Below are positions 1 to 13,630 of a stretch of 64,000 bases of DNA, piece by piece. The DNA lies in NCBI GenBank assembly GCA_026874595.1, contig CM049311.1, forward strand, positions 70,660,453 through 70,724,452. Reading direction: 5' to 3'. Within the stretch, counting starts at the first letter, position 1; each line of letters starts with the position of its first letter. The translations under genes were made by a program, and so were the position numbers. The notes under the pieces were generated by a model. It was not told the DNA's origin. It was given only the letters and a program-made list of their open reading frames with translations, and made no database searches. Source of the DNA: Sipunculus nudus (Eukaryota; Annelida; Sipuncula; Golfingiida; Sipunculidae).

Positions 1-3000
1 TAGAGAACTGCTATGATGTCCAATGAGAGTAAAGAACTGCTTTGCTATCCAATGGGAGAACGGCGGCTTTTATATCAGTTGGTAAACAATTTTATGTTAT
101 CAAATGTGTTATTTATTAAACGCTAGGATCTGTAAAGCATGACCTCAAACTTAAACATAATAAACATTTTCCAATAACTGCACATAAATTTCAACCAGAA
201 CACTCTTTTCACACAAAATACATCCTAAATTTGTTTCATGATATTGTTTAAGATTTTAACATTGAGCTATAAATAGGTCCACAGTGACCATGATGTTATC
301 TTAATTATCTTTGTAAGGAATTTCTACAGTCTACAAACACAGATTATTGTTTCATTACATTAATTTCCTTTACATGACAAAATCCATTTTTGTTAATTAC
401 ACCATAATCTTCCTTCAGGGTACACATTTGTTGCTCCGGTTATAAACCCTTCATTGCGTGGTAACTAAAACTACTGGTATACCCATAGTTGAATCTTACA
501 ACTCAAATTGGAAATATAATAAATATACCATGTGAATGAGTGAAAAGCATCTAAATATCATACCCATTAAAAATTTTAAAACTATTTTTGTGATTTGGGG
601 TAGGCAATTATATACATGAAAAGATGTTTACAGAAATATAAACTGGATACATTAACATTAATTCAGGCACTTTTTTCTTGACATTCTTGACAGCAATTAG
701 TTTAGCTCCAAAACAGATAAAAGCTTGCTATAACAGCAGATAAATAATAATTAATATATTTTATTTCAATTTACAGAAAAGGAAAAGACATTATTTGGAA
801 ACAATTACCTTATTATTTTAGCATTATGTAACACAAGATGGGTGTAGATAGAAGAAGAAGGTAATTTTAATACACATGCACATACAGCACAGCAAAACTA
901 GCCATTCATAATAATAAAAATTATGCTTCAATTATCAGAAACAATCCTACTTGACATTTAACATGTACCAAATGAGCACAGCTTTCCCTGTCTTTATCTC
1001 TGTTGCCATGGTGATCATAGCCAGGTGGTAAGACAATGGCAATATTAAAATTGTTTAAAACTCAGTCAATAAATGATAAAATCTCATGGCTTTTGTGTTT
1101 CTGGAGGTTAAACTCCCACTGGCATTTGAGCTATTTATCATTTGACAAATCCAGCTACAGCCCAAACTACATGGAAAAGGTGTGATCCAAAACGAGAAGT
1201 TAATCAGCATGAATTACAGTGTAGCATCTTTTCAAACAGAACTGGGATATGTAGCTCAGTCCACTGAGGGAGTTTTTACAATATTAGGGATTAACTTATG
1301 CTCGAAAGCAATTCTAGCCTCGATGCATCATATGAAACTTATTTAGCTACTTTGCTACGGCTCAGCGTTGGACTCTTGGTATTTGTCCTCCATGGAAATA
1401 GGACCTCTGAAATATCCAGAAAGCTGCATCAACTAACACTGAAGCATAAATGACCTGTTAGAAGATCATCTGACACCATGGCTGCTATTTTTGAGGCCTG
1501 ATAATCTCTCATGAGGCTTAAATCTGATAATGAGGCTTTGGTTATCTATCCCAATGCCATAAGTTAGAGAATACCCCCTTTCTTAACCCACGCTACAGTT
1601 GACCGGAATATTATGTTTGAGGACAAGGATGGAGATCACAGATGGTCTGTTCATTATTCAACAATATCCAAATAATAAGTCAAAAACAATATTAAAGATG
1701 CCCATTTACCTATCTTTAGAAAAAGAATTGTGACTTCTGATTTCCTAAGTTTATATTAATCATCTAAGGGTAATTTTGGGTTGTGAAAAGTTCTTATAAG
1801 GCCTTAGTGAAAGATATACTTGTTTGTCATTAAACACAATTATGTTAACAAACGGGAAAACATGTAATCTAAGGTGGAAGGTTACATATATGAGGTGGTA
1901 TAGAAAGGTCACTTGTTGCAAAACACCATTTGCAAAGCTCAGGCTTATCTGACCTGCTGCCAAATGCCCTTGTTGAATTATTCTGGTGGGCCCAAACATT
2001 TTATAAACATGTTGACATAAACAAAACAAGCAGCCTGTGTGTGGTGATATTCATGTTTCCTGGCCTATTTGTATAAAAGCTCCAAGGGATTACCTTTAGT
2101 TTATAAAATTCAGATAGGTGATTGGGCCCCAACAAACAGTTAAATTTATCATGTGCCAATACAAATTTAGATTGCACTTTTTTTATGTTGAGCCATATGT
2201 ATTAGCGTAATAACATAAAACAAAAAACTGTTGATTTTTTATATTTTTTTTCATATCTATAAACATGTTTAAAGGAATCAGTATAAAACTCATTCCAGCA
2301 TTACTTAAAATTAGCTGAGCAAAATCATAATCAGAAACAGTCTATGACAATACAGCTTCTGAACAGTCGACCATGAACCAGAAACATCCAGAGATCCTAA
2401 GATTACTGCATTTTTATTACTACAGGTTAAGGTACGCTTGTCAGATGATAGGACAAGAGATAACTGCATCCTTGAGGCATGCCAAGTGGAGTTAAATACG
2501 GATAAATAACATTAAATAAATATGGTGTTCCCTGTGCTCAAATAAATCCCTATAACGAAGCAGGATAAGCGGCAATTAACACACACATCTGAGGTATTTG
2601 TTGCAAACCTGGGAAGGATTTAGCAAGTGTTTAAACCCTCAGTAATCAGACTTTAATGCCAGTTTATCCGGTACAAATGAACCACAGTGCACTTTTTCTG
2701 TTCTTTTTTTCCTGAGAGGTCAGGAGGTTGGTACTTAGCAGGGGAGTTTGTTTTTATAAATGATGACAAGTTCATACAGGACACACTGTAGTATGTATCA
2801 AAAGGGATTGGGAGCATTTGTCTGGGGGACATTTATCTTGAAAATATTGCCCGAGGGAGTAATAGTCTACGAGATATAGGCCAAAAATAAGGGAAAACAA
2901 GCCTTGAATTTCAAATGAGTACTAATCTATTACATATGATATTGACTTCCAAATGATACTGATGTTTTTTTTATTTCCTGACTGTTGTCCAAGCATTGCA

Positions 3001-5984
3001 GGATCTAACAATACCTTTGTAATGTGCCTGGCTGCTTTGGTTGATTCAATCATAGTCTAATCTTCAAGGACACAGATCCTGAAGATTAACAATACACTAA
3101 TCCCAGTCCCAAAGTCAAATGGTCAGAGTGTCTGGTTACTGCTTCAGTCACTAGCAGGAAAAGGTTCAGCTCTGAGAGCGGCAGGCACAATCCCAAAGGG
3201 GAATTTTTGTTGTCTTAAGGAATAGAATTCAGATATATAGTTGACTACTGCTTCTTGGTAATGGTATCTGGTTTGGTCCAGTCTATATCAAAGACTGGTG
3301 TTATTACATTACCTGGGAACAGGTAATGACAGTGTATGTGATGAGCATGGTTGATTTTTCCAGGAGGAGCCAGTGGCATGCACATGTTTTAATCAGGGTT
3401 AGCTGCCCTATGATGATACCCGGGATACATTTCTGAAAGGAGTGCTTTCTGAGCTAAATGGAGAATTATATACATTCCTTAATAAATTAAAATTTTTGGT
3501 TCATCATGGAAATGATAAAAAAATAACTAGTCAAAATGATTGTCGTTTTAAATTCTGTTCTTATATTTATGTACCAAGTGTTAACATTATCTCACCAAGT
3601 TGGCAGCCATGATGAATGGTTATAGTCCAAATTCTCCTGACAGCCAAGATAATTAAAAATTATGCATATCCAATGCAAAAGTCTGCGGCATTCAATAACA
3701 CTGTATGGTCGGCAGGTCATTTATGATGCAGAAAAAGCAAATGGCCCCTTATGACGAACAAAAAAGTAGAGATCGCAGACCTCAGTTTAAGTTTAACATT
3801 GAAACAACATCAAATGGCATAGGTTGTTGATGTATGCATGATGGTGTGAATTCTGAATGCTAGGGGAAATCATGTTATCTGGTGAACCTAAAAATGTTTA
3901 ACATACATCAAAGTTCAATCGATACATCATCTGACCAACCTTGGCTCATCCATCAAGTATGGTGTCTCAAACAAATTTTCCCCGATCAAGGTTAAATCAT
4001 TTCATCTTGGTTTTTGGGTGTTCTCATTGGTCATTTAGCGTCCAAAAAGCCCATGACACTTCAAAAAGCTTCATCCCCCAAAGGGTATGTTATCAGGGCC
4101 TCACCCTTCACTGTAAAACACCATGTATGATTTATGACTTACGATGATTAGCCTCCACTCTTGTCTCTCAAAGATTACAATCGTTCTTTTATGTGAGGTG
4201 TGATAACAATAGTATATAGCAAGATCTCTTACCACCATCATCTTGTGGAAGAATAAAAAGAATAAAAGTACTTTTGCCCTTCTTGTGATTTTTGTTCATA
4301 TTTTTTTTGTTTTAAACTGAAAAATCTGCTTCTCAGTCAACTAAAAGAAGTTTCGTATGATTTAACAAAGTATTAAATGATAACTCAAATATGATCAAAT
4401 ATCAATTAATCTATTTTGAAATATCAACCCATATTTTTTTAAGCAAAGTTTTCTTTTCATAAACTAGCAACTTCCAATCTTATACCTTGACTAATGAAAA
4501 TATAGTTAATTACATAATTTTAAAATATATAATAATAACATATGTCTAAGATCCTTTTCCCTTGTTAGAAGATACTTCAGAAATACCAACCTGTCATCTT
4601 ACCTACACCTAAAAAAATTAATGTGAATTTATGCCTTGAAGGTGCAGCTCCTTTCCTTATCTTTTGCAAAAGTTCTCCTTATGAAATAGCATAGCAGAAT
4701 TTAATTACAAATCTCGGTCACTGGAGTGAAATAGTTACACAGGCGGCCAGAAAAAAAACAGGCTATGTATAGGCTAATATAGCTAGATGTCAAATGAATT
4801 TCCAAGTGTGGATAGCTTCTCGTTTCGTTATCTTGATCTCTGTCCATCCCATAATGTACATGGTCAAATGAAGAAGAACAGTTCTGAGGACATTATTATT
4901 TCTGAAAATGAACACTTGTTATGAGCTTCTATGATGACAAGGTATTCACAAGTGCATAAATATGAATCAACATGAGACATTTTCATTAAGAAAAGATAAG
5001 CCTGTTAATCCCTCCAGCATTCCACAATTATATCACTTGAAATGGATTCTTTCTTTACAGTGAACGTACCTATTTGAATGTGTTATGTGATCACAGTGTT
5101 CACCCTGACATTGAGCTAATAAATCCTAATACTCTGTCTTATCACAGTCTGACAATGGGAAAATAAGACAAGAAAGGTTATTTTCTTTTTCTGCAGTGCA
5201 ATCACATAACGTATTTCATACTGGTAAAGAATGTTCACTGCTACAAATCTGCCTAGGTAATCAGAGAAAGGATTAAGCTGCTAAAGTCTGATACGTTCAA
5301 CACAAGTGAAAAAGCTGTTCTGGGACATGCACAAAGCCAATCACCATTGATCATGTTAGCGGCTCACTTCCAGGTTTAAATGAGTAAATGATGCCATCTT
5401 AATTCAGTCGTTTATCTCTAATCAATCAGATGGGGATGAGTGACGACGTAGATGCTGACCTATCTCATTACGAAAATGACAACAAATTTCTAACTCTTTC
5501 CCCTGAATGCAACATTTCCTATTTTTTTTCTGACTAACAGCAGCACGGTAATATCTTATTATGGCAGGTTTCATTTAATGCCACACCATAATGGAAACTT
5601 ACTTGGCGATAATGAATATACACCTCAGGTCAATCATATCAGTTCATTTAATATTAGTTGGGCTAAATAATCTGAATTATTTCATCAGATCTATCTCCAC
5701 TGATATGGCTCTGAAGAGACAGAATCCATTATGTCAGTGTGAAGCTTTATGATCGTGCATCCTGTCTGTTCAAACCTTATTCCACTAACATCCTGAAGAT
5801 GGTCTTTCTTCCGTAAACAGGCAGAGTTTTTTCTGCAATATTAGGGTTTATCACGAAATCTACTTTACCAAGAGTACACTGGCATGATTTCAAATATCTT
5901 GATTGTAAAGTTTCAGTTGGTGCAAATTGGAGAAAATAAGCCTTAATTTCAACACACACTTACCTTGGTTTTTTAACATGGAGA
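1..5984. other. AT-rich intergenic DNA, no gene recognised
   Basis: No coding region or repeat in this stretch could be supported. Short reading frames are scattered at the density expected by chance. Two tiny exon-like segments were seen. At 2426-2509 (+) a good 3' splice-like site (TTTTTATTACTACAG) precedes 27 open codons and a TAA. At 1355-1408 (-) about 16 codons follow a TTTCAG and end in TAG. Neither was matched to a family and both are too short to stand alone. The rest looks like intron or intergenic sequence. Confidence 0.5.
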
Positions 5985-6440
5985 AAATGAACATTTCTTG
6001 CTACTTTTCTTAGTATAATTTTTAATAAGAAGAAAAAAAAAAGCCCCCTTTTCTTTACTGTAGGAATGGTTTTTAATAAACAGAAGACGAACAACAGTTT
6101 TTGCTGCTTCTCTTTTTGTGTTTTGGTATGAAGAAATGGATGACATTTCTTCCTATATTTGTAATGTTTTTTGATAACTGAAAGCAAACCATGTTTCATT
6201 TATCATTTGGTAGGATTTTTAATGTACAGAAAAGAAACCCTGCTTCAACCGTCTTATGAATATCTGTGAGATTTTTTTTACAGAAATTAGGTCACATTTC
6301 TTGCTACTGGCACTTTTTAATATGCAGAAAATGACCTACAAGTATACTTTCCACTTGTCTAGGTGAAATTTTTATGAGTATAGAAAACAAGAAATATTTT
6401 TCTTTACAACTTATCCTAGTAAATAATCTATACTCCATGC
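5985..6440. repeat. Degenerate tandem repeat, about 60-80 bp period
   Basis: A motif of the form TTTTTAATNNACAGAAAANGAAC, often followed by a TTTCTTGCTACT-like stretch, recurs at least six times with many substitutions and indels. It is seen near 5990, 6025, 6075, 6170, 6215, 6275 and 6330. A 79-codon minus-strand frame crosses it, but it is lysine- and leucine-rich only because the repeat is A/T-rich. This is an old, decayed tandem array. Confidence 0.5.
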
Positions 6441-8477
6441 AAAGCAGTTATTAAACTTTGCCAGCCCCATACATCCTTACCCATGATGCATAAATCTAAC
6501 ACAGGAAGCCAGCAGTTAATTGGCAGGTTAATTTATTACCACATTCACCATATTTTATGGCTTCTTTTTTCATTGTATATTTCCTAAGAATTTCCAGCTA
6601 GAACATTTATTGGTTAGACCTAGATTACAGAACATCATGGAACTATTTTGAAATCCAACCATAATTGCTATTCTTATTTTGCTTGCTTCTTGAAGTTGTT
6701 TTTTTTTTTAGCTGTACAGAATATGAAGAGGAATAAATGGGGAAGGCTATAGTAAACTGATCAACCACAGTTAGATATCTTTATGATGTGAAGACACATC
6801 TGTTTGACAAGAAAACAGCAGGCTTAATTCCTTTAACTGTGTCAAATTTCAATTCATGTGGAAGTGTACTGTACATATACTAATGTTTGTGTTACTGACA
6901 CAAATTGTTGAATTTGTTCACTGCTAGCAATTCAGAGTCATCATTCCTTTCAACCAGAAATGATCCAATCATTTACATACGTATTCTTGAACAAATGAGG
7001 ACCACAAATACGAAATTCAATGGGTAACAGATCTTGTACAACATAACTGTTACAGTTAGTCTATTTGAATCAGCAATCTGATATAGTCGGGTGAATTTCG
7101 GCTCTGAAGGAGAAATGGGAGGGGTAGGGGTCTTTACGGATCAGAAACATAACATACTCAATAGTCAAGTACTCGGGGTGCTTAATACATTAATACATAC
7201 ATATAAACAGTTATACCCCTTGAAAACCTCCTGTATATTAATATCAATGTTAAAACCCTCAATTTAAATAAAGTTACTTTTTGATTATTTTAATTTTCCA
7301 GATATTTGGAATAATATTAAGTAAACTTGCTTTGTTATTGTGAGGAAAAGTAACCATTTCTGTACTGATAAGTGGGTGTTCACAATTTTCAAAGTATCTG
7401 CTTTCTTTCATCTAAGAGAAGACCCTTTATATACATACACTGAGGTATCACTGATATAAACATCACTTATCCACATATGTTATCTCAGATATATCATCTT
7501 ATACATTTTGTATTATATTTTATACTGTATTAGTTTTCACATATGTGAACAAATATGCATAATTTTTATATTGTTGGATTATTTCTAAAACTGATCATTA
7601 AGCAATGAACATGACAGAATAATCTGAATTCGAAGCTTGTTAAATTACAAGAAATATATTTGATTAACAATCAATAAAACTGGTACTTCAACCAGATAAT
7701 TTTAAGGAAGGGAGTATTACCAGGGAGGTGACTGTTGATACCACTCCTGCTATTTACAGTCAGAAAGTTGATGTGAGATTATTTGTGAACTCAAAGCTGA
7801 TATCGTGGACAGGCCAGTGATAATTGTTTCCCTGAGTTTATTTAACAACAAGCACCACAAGCACCACATAAGGTAGCGTGGCTGTCTGGTCACATTAGGA
7901 GGTGTTTTATGCATTGATTGCTACATCCCATGGATCCCAAGCCATCTTAGGGACATTGGACATCATGTCAATGCCAAGGCAAAATTACTCTAAAGTCATA
8001 CACCAACCAAATAATTAAACTAAGGTAAAACAGAGGTTGGTTCATTTTCCCTTCCATAATTCACCATAATTCACATTTTAATGTAAAAAACTCAGTATTA
8101 AATAAATTTTGTATAAGGTCAATAGGCACAAAGTTGTAATATGGGAATAAAATGAGAAATTTTCACCAATCAATGTGGAGTGACAGAGTTTCACCTAAAT
8201 ATGTATCCAATGTAAAATTACTACAAAAGCATTCCAAGAGTGATAAGCAAGTTGGCCAAACTCTGAGAGCAGCACTGTCAAAGATGGCTATTTAATATAA
8301 ACCTATCCTTTCTTGAGTAAAGAAATTGGAAAAAAAATTCAATTTTGTTTTCATGAATGTGTGGACTTAAATCTATGTTTGTGAGATGAGGATCCAACAA
8401 TTTATCCAGGGAAGACGGCACTGAAGATTTCAAAACTGCTAAGTCCTAATAACTTCAGGAAAGCTAGATCAATTCAT
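6441..8477. other. AT-rich DNA, nothing recognised
   Basis: No gene, RNA or clear repeat was found. Part of 7850-8000 is slightly GC-richer and could be an old dispersed repeat, but no second copy was found in the window. Confidence 0.5.
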
Positions 8478-8496
8478 GGGGGGGGGGGGGGGGGGG
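8478..8496 (+). repeat. Poly-G homopolymer (19 G)
   Basis: An uninterrupted run of nineteen G residues is directly visible. Such runs are prone to length error in both biology and sequencing, so the exact length should not be trusted. Confidence 0.95.
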
Positions 8497-8632
8497 CAGG
8501 GGAACACCTGTGTTTGGTATTCAATCCCTAAATCTCACTAGCATATGAAAAATAATAATAATAAAGTATATTTATGACCAAAACGATTGTAACTTGGTTG
8601 GAAGAAAGGAATACAAAATGAATGAAACTGTA

Positions 8633-8870
8633 GGATCATGAATTAGTAGGATATTACATCATTTATCAGAACTGCAGGATCATGGATCAGAGGATTAAAA
8701 CTTGATTAGAACTGCAGGATCACATAATCCAAGGATTACAATTTTAGTAGGAATGCAGGATCATGGATCAGAGGATTACAACTTGAGTAGAACTGCAGGA
8801 TCATGGATAAGAGGATTACAACTGGAGTGGAACTGCAGGATTATGGATAAGAGGATCAAAGGATTACAAC
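8633..8870 (+). repeat. 40-bp minisatellite, about 6 units
   Basis: The landmark AACTGCAGGATCATGGAT recurs at 8670, 8710, 8752, 8791 and 8831, a period of 40-41 bp. The unit continues CAGAGGATTACAACTTGAGTAG. Outer units are diverged, and echoes of the motif (GTAGGATCATGGATC) continue to about 9050. A 62-codon frame across it is an artefact of the repeat. Confidence 0.9.
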
Positions 8871-10020
8871 TACCCTATATCAAAAACTGAGAAGAATTAC
8901 AGTATCACTGGTGAGAGGAAAGACTGCAACTGTAAGATGACAGGTCAGAGGAAGGATTAAACATTCGTGGATCTGTAGGATCATGGATCTGAGGATGGAA
9001 GAATTACATCCTGAGATGTGCTACAGCATAACGGATCAGATAAAGGATTACAATTTGAATATTACCACAGTAAATCACATCATAAAACAATACCCCATGA
9101 AAAAAAAAAACAGTTTAACATGTTCTACAATGTAATTAAGCTAATGACGGGTTCACTCCATAGTGAAAGGAATGGCTACTGCGAATAAATGGACTATAAA
9201 TGTCACATTACAATTTGAAGATAAAAAGCATGTGGTAATTTTAATCAACATATTGAACGAGAAAGGAGCTTTTGCTTGTATTGATATCCCATCTGATCAA
9301 TTAAGCAAATGTGATTAACACAATATTAGTTTAATAAATTAAGCTTTATTGACTTTAAGGGAGCAGTTATTTTTATTTTACTCCTCGTTGTCACATGAGG
9401 AACCTTAATGTCTAAGCCAGACTGCCAAACTCAAAATTTCCAAAAGGTTATAAAACTGTATAAAAATTAGGACCTATATTCATCCAGTAACACACAGATG
9501 CCAAATATTTGAAAAATCTCAGGCAAGACCAAAATTTATCATTTGTAACATTCTATATTTTTCATTTCTTTGTAATCAGGAGACCTCAGGTTTGCCTTGA
9601 GCTGTCAGCCCTATCTTTGGTGGTCTGATTTATTTTACCAATACCAGAAGGCAAGGAATTATATTTTTGCTGTGGTTGGTTACTTATTGGGCTGTCTTTA
9701 TTTTGCAGCTAACTTTCGAACCATATTAGTGAAGCATAACACGGTGGAACACAGGACAGTTTTATCTATATCATTGTGGAGGTATCCATGCAGGCCAAGA
9801 CTACACATCTAATTATTCATCAGATAAATGACCAATCAGCAGTAATTAATTTTAATTGGGCATCCCTTAATAGAACAGACAGTAACCATGAAATATGAAA
9901 AAAAAAATAAAAAGACATCTTAGGCTTTGTTCCAGATGGCCAGGACTTAGCAACACTGGGTAGATATGGTCTAAATCCTAAATCTAACCTTTAGAGATAT
10001 CCTCAGTGTGACAGAATATA
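8871..10020. other. AT-rich DNA with decayed minisatellite echoes
   Basis: Decayed repeat units trail off to about 9050. The remainder is unremarkable. A 71-codon frame at 9597-9812 begins with TTG and has no recognisable domain, so it is not called. Confidence 0.4.
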
Positions 10021-10300
10021 TATTTTAGCTGCTTCGTCTGTTGGGATTTTCTTTTAACCAACTGAGATCGAGGCCTACTCTTTTGTGAGTGAAATGCAAC
10101 TGAGAGGTCAACCTTCCTATTAAGCTTGCAGAGCGCTCACCCTTGGTGGTGGCAACCATATAAAATCCCACCGCTCCCAGGCTGAGATTCAAACTCATGA
10201 TCACCCAGCCATAACCCTTAATTGTCCTCCACTCCCAGATGATTGGGATTTCTGAAGGTGAAGGTAGCATACCTAAAGCTTTGATTACTGACACAGAAGG
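10021..10300 (-). mobile_element. SINE-like dispersed repeat, family B, copy 1
   Basis: This segment shares a block with the copies at 27120-27375, 37691-37870 and 48230-48475. The shared order is TGTGAGTGA, then CC(C/T)ATTAAGC(C/T)TGCAG followed by a variable CACT-like stretch, then GCTGAGATT(C/T)A, then CTCATGATC. On the minus strand the last part resembles a tRNA B box (GAGTT(T/C)GAATCTC-like), so a tRNA-derived SINE lying in minus orientation is the likely source. This copy is diverged and its ends are approximate. Confidence 0.55.
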
Positions 10301-12199
10301 AAGCATATTCTATTGTGTTCCACTGATCACTTTACAGTGATAAAGAATTCTTCCTGATATATTAATCATGCCATGTTTCAAGAAAATTTATATGAAAAAA
10401 GGAATATGGGCACAGTGTTAAAAAATATTGCTTCACTTATGAGAGGCAGCTTCTATACAATCAAAGATTATCAGCATACATTTCCCATTTCATTTTTTTT
10501 CTTCCCCTATTGAACGGGTCTGAGTCTCTTACTACAAAATTCTGCACTGCAAATGGTTCAGCTGTTAGTGGTTCTTGTTGATTGAATGAGGGACTAATCA
10601 CGCCTATGTTTATTGTGTTACACTAGCTTCCTTGCGGCTGTAAATCGATCAATGAGCCTTTGTTTACTGGTGCTGTGTCACAACTAAGATCAAAGAATGT
10701 GATCGTTTTAAGACCCACACTGTAACCATCTGTGTCATGTAGACCGGACACAGAAAAAGAGGAAAGGTGCTGTCACATGATGTTCTTTTTATTCCTGTCA
10801 GTTAATATAAGAAATAAGTTAACCCTTTTTGTATTACTGCCCATGTGTGAAAGTCATGAGTTTTAACACTTAACAAAGTGTACTTTTTGAGTAATACCCA
10901 CTTCTGTCAAAACAGATTCATTTTTTGAACTAGTCCTTTGACTACAAAACATAACTGATTATACTTTTATACGTGATGGCGGTAAATATATATATTATGT
11001 TTATAAATAATGTTTAATCTAATTTTTACTTAATCTCCAAACGTTCCTCTTTCTTTCACTTTGGGTACCCTATGATGTTATCACTGATTGCAATATTATC
11101 ATTTAGCCCTTTCATAAATTCAATACAATTAATTTAATTCATTTAATATCTTAATAAAAATAACAAACAAAAAAAAAGCTGGCCATGCATAATGACATTT
11201 GGAACAAATCTTTAATCTTTAATAACAAAGAATTGTATTCTTATATAAATAGATTATAAAATAAAATAATGACATCAATGAAACATGATAATTAATCATA
11301 ATTTTCCATTACACAAGAGCACAAAAAAGGAGGACAGTTCACAGCAAAGAGAATTTTACAAATGGATGGTTTTGTCTGCTCATCTTTCATGGCAGCGCAA
11401 AAAGTATTAATGAACAGATTGAATTTACTATATACAGACCACTAATTGAACATTGCCAGTTTTTTTTGTGTTTTGAAAAAAGCTGAAATTCTACATCAAA
11501 TCTGCCTCGAGCATTGAAGGAAAATATTAATTTACCATGAAAAATCATGACCGGATCAGAAATTAAATCTTTGTGCTGTGGTATGTCATTCCGTCTTGAC
11601 ACAAGAAAAATGACACAATAATTGTTTGTACAAAAAGTCTGCCAAAAAAATGTTGTGATATTCCCAAGGTTTAAAGGATTATCAGGATTTGTCGATCCTT
11701 TGTCTTTTCCATGGTTTTACATACAATGAACAGTTCCGAATAGGTTTCGCTAAATCTCTCATGCAGTGTGCTCTACAGAAATTGAGAAGTGTACTCAACT
11801 TGGAGCTCTCAATAGTGAAACTGTATAAAATCATATATAGATCTATCATTTTAACCTTCCGTGTGGATGACAGAGATTCACTCTAACTGCTGATGCCAGA
11901 TTGGACAGATATATTTCTGTGGACCAGACCTATTAATCATACCCATGACTGAAGGTAGTCATTATATCAGTCTCCAAAAATCTTTGCCACTTGAGGGCTA
12001 GCAATACTCGGGAAATGTACTCACAATGCCTCCGCCAGAAGGTATTATGTTTTCTGTCTTGGCTGGTTAGTTGCACTTGGTTGCATGGTCTGTCTGTTCG
12101 CTACTTTTCTTAAATAAAGATGGAGCAGAAATTCTGTGGTTAATGGTAACCACAACCGAACAATCAAAGTTTTTAGGTATTCTGGATCATCATAGTACA
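10301..12199. other. AT-rich DNA, nothing recognised
   Basis: No gene or repeat could be supported. The part at 10560-10780 is GC-richer and holds forkhead-like words (TGTTTATT, TGTTTACT) and ATCGAT; it could be regulatory, but nothing in the sequence proves it. Confidence 0.4.
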
Positions 12200-13630
12200 T
12201 TTTTGTTCTGTGGATTCTTAACTATTACCAGATAATGAGGCTTCTTGTTCTGTGGATTCTTTACTTTTTCCAGATACTGAGGCTTTTTGTTCTGTGGATT
12301 CTTTCCTATTACCAAATATTGATGCTTTTTGTTTAGTGGATTCTTAACTATTACCAGATACAGAGGTTTTTTGTTCTGTGGATTCTTTCCTATTACCAGA
12401 TACTGATGCTTTTTGTTTAGTGGATTCTTTACTATTACCAGACACTGAGGCTTTTTGTTCTGTGGATTCTTTACTATTACCAGATACTGATGCTTTTTGT
12501 TATGTGGATTCTTTACTATTACCAGAGACTGATGCTTTTTGTTATGTGGATTCTTTACTATTACCAGATACTGAGGCTTTTTGTTCTGTGGATTCTTTAC
12601 TATTGCCAGATACTGAGGCTTTTTGTTCTGTGGATTCTTTACTATTACCAGATACTGATGCTTTTTGTTATGTGGATTCTTTACTATTACCTGATACTGA
12701 TGCTTTTTGTTCAGTGGATTCTTTACTATTACCAGATACTGATGCTTTTTGTTATGTGGATTCTTTACTATTACCAGATACTGATGCTTTTTGTTATGTG
12801 GATTCTTTACTATTACCAGATACTGAGGCTTTTTGTTCTGTGGATTCTTTACTATTACCAGATACTGAGGCTTTTTGTTCTGTAGATTCTTTACTATTAC
12901 CAGATACTGATGCTTTTTGTTCTGTGGATTCTTTACTATTACCAGATACTGATGCTTTTTGTTCTGTGGATTCTTTACTATTACCAGATACTGATGCTTT
13001 TTGTTCTGTGGATTCTTTACTATTACCAGATACTGAGGCTTTTTTGTTCTGTGGATTCTTTACTATTACCAGATACTGAGGCTTTTTGTTCTGTGGATTC
13101 TTTACTATTACCAGATACTGAGGCTTTTTGTTCTGTGGATTCTTTACTATTACCAGATACTGAGGCTTTTTGTTCTGTGGATTCTTTACTATTACCAGAT
13201 ACTGATGCTTTTTGTTATGTGGATTCTTTACTATTACCAGACACTGATGCTTTTTGTTATGTGGATTCTTTACTATTACCAGATACTGATGCTTTTTGTT
13301 ATGTGGATTCTTTACTATTACCAGACACTAAGGCTTTTTGTTCTGTGGATTCTTTACTATTACCTGATACTGAGGCTTTTTGTTCTGTGGATTCTTTACT
13401 ATTACCAGATACTGAGGCTTTTTGTTCTGTGGATTCTATCCTATTACCATATACTGAGGCTTTTTGTTCAGTGGATTCTATCCTATTACCAGATACTGAG
13501 GCTTTTTGTTCTGTGGATTCTTTACTATTACCATATACTGAGGCTTTTTGTTCTGTGGATTCTATCCTATTACCAGATACTGAGGCTTTTTGTTCTGTGG
13601 ATTCTTTACAATTACCATATACTGAGGCTT
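12200..13630 (+). repeat. 42-bp satellite array, about 34 units
   Basis: The unit is 42 bp: TGAGGCTTTTTGTTCTGTGG followed by ATTCTTTACTATTACCAGATAC. It is repeated head to tail with few substitutions, mainly GAG/GAT, TCTGTG/TATGTG/TCAGTG and TTTACT/TATCCT. Because 42 is a multiple of 3, two plus-strand frames stay open for hundreds of codons. One encodes a 14-residue unit, DSLLLPDTEAFCSV. An extra T near 13042 shifts every unit by one base, and no ATG, splice site or flanking coding sequence supports a protein. Open frames here are therefore best read as a by-product of the array. Units at the right end (TATCCTATTACC type) form a distinct subfamily. Confidence 0.95.
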
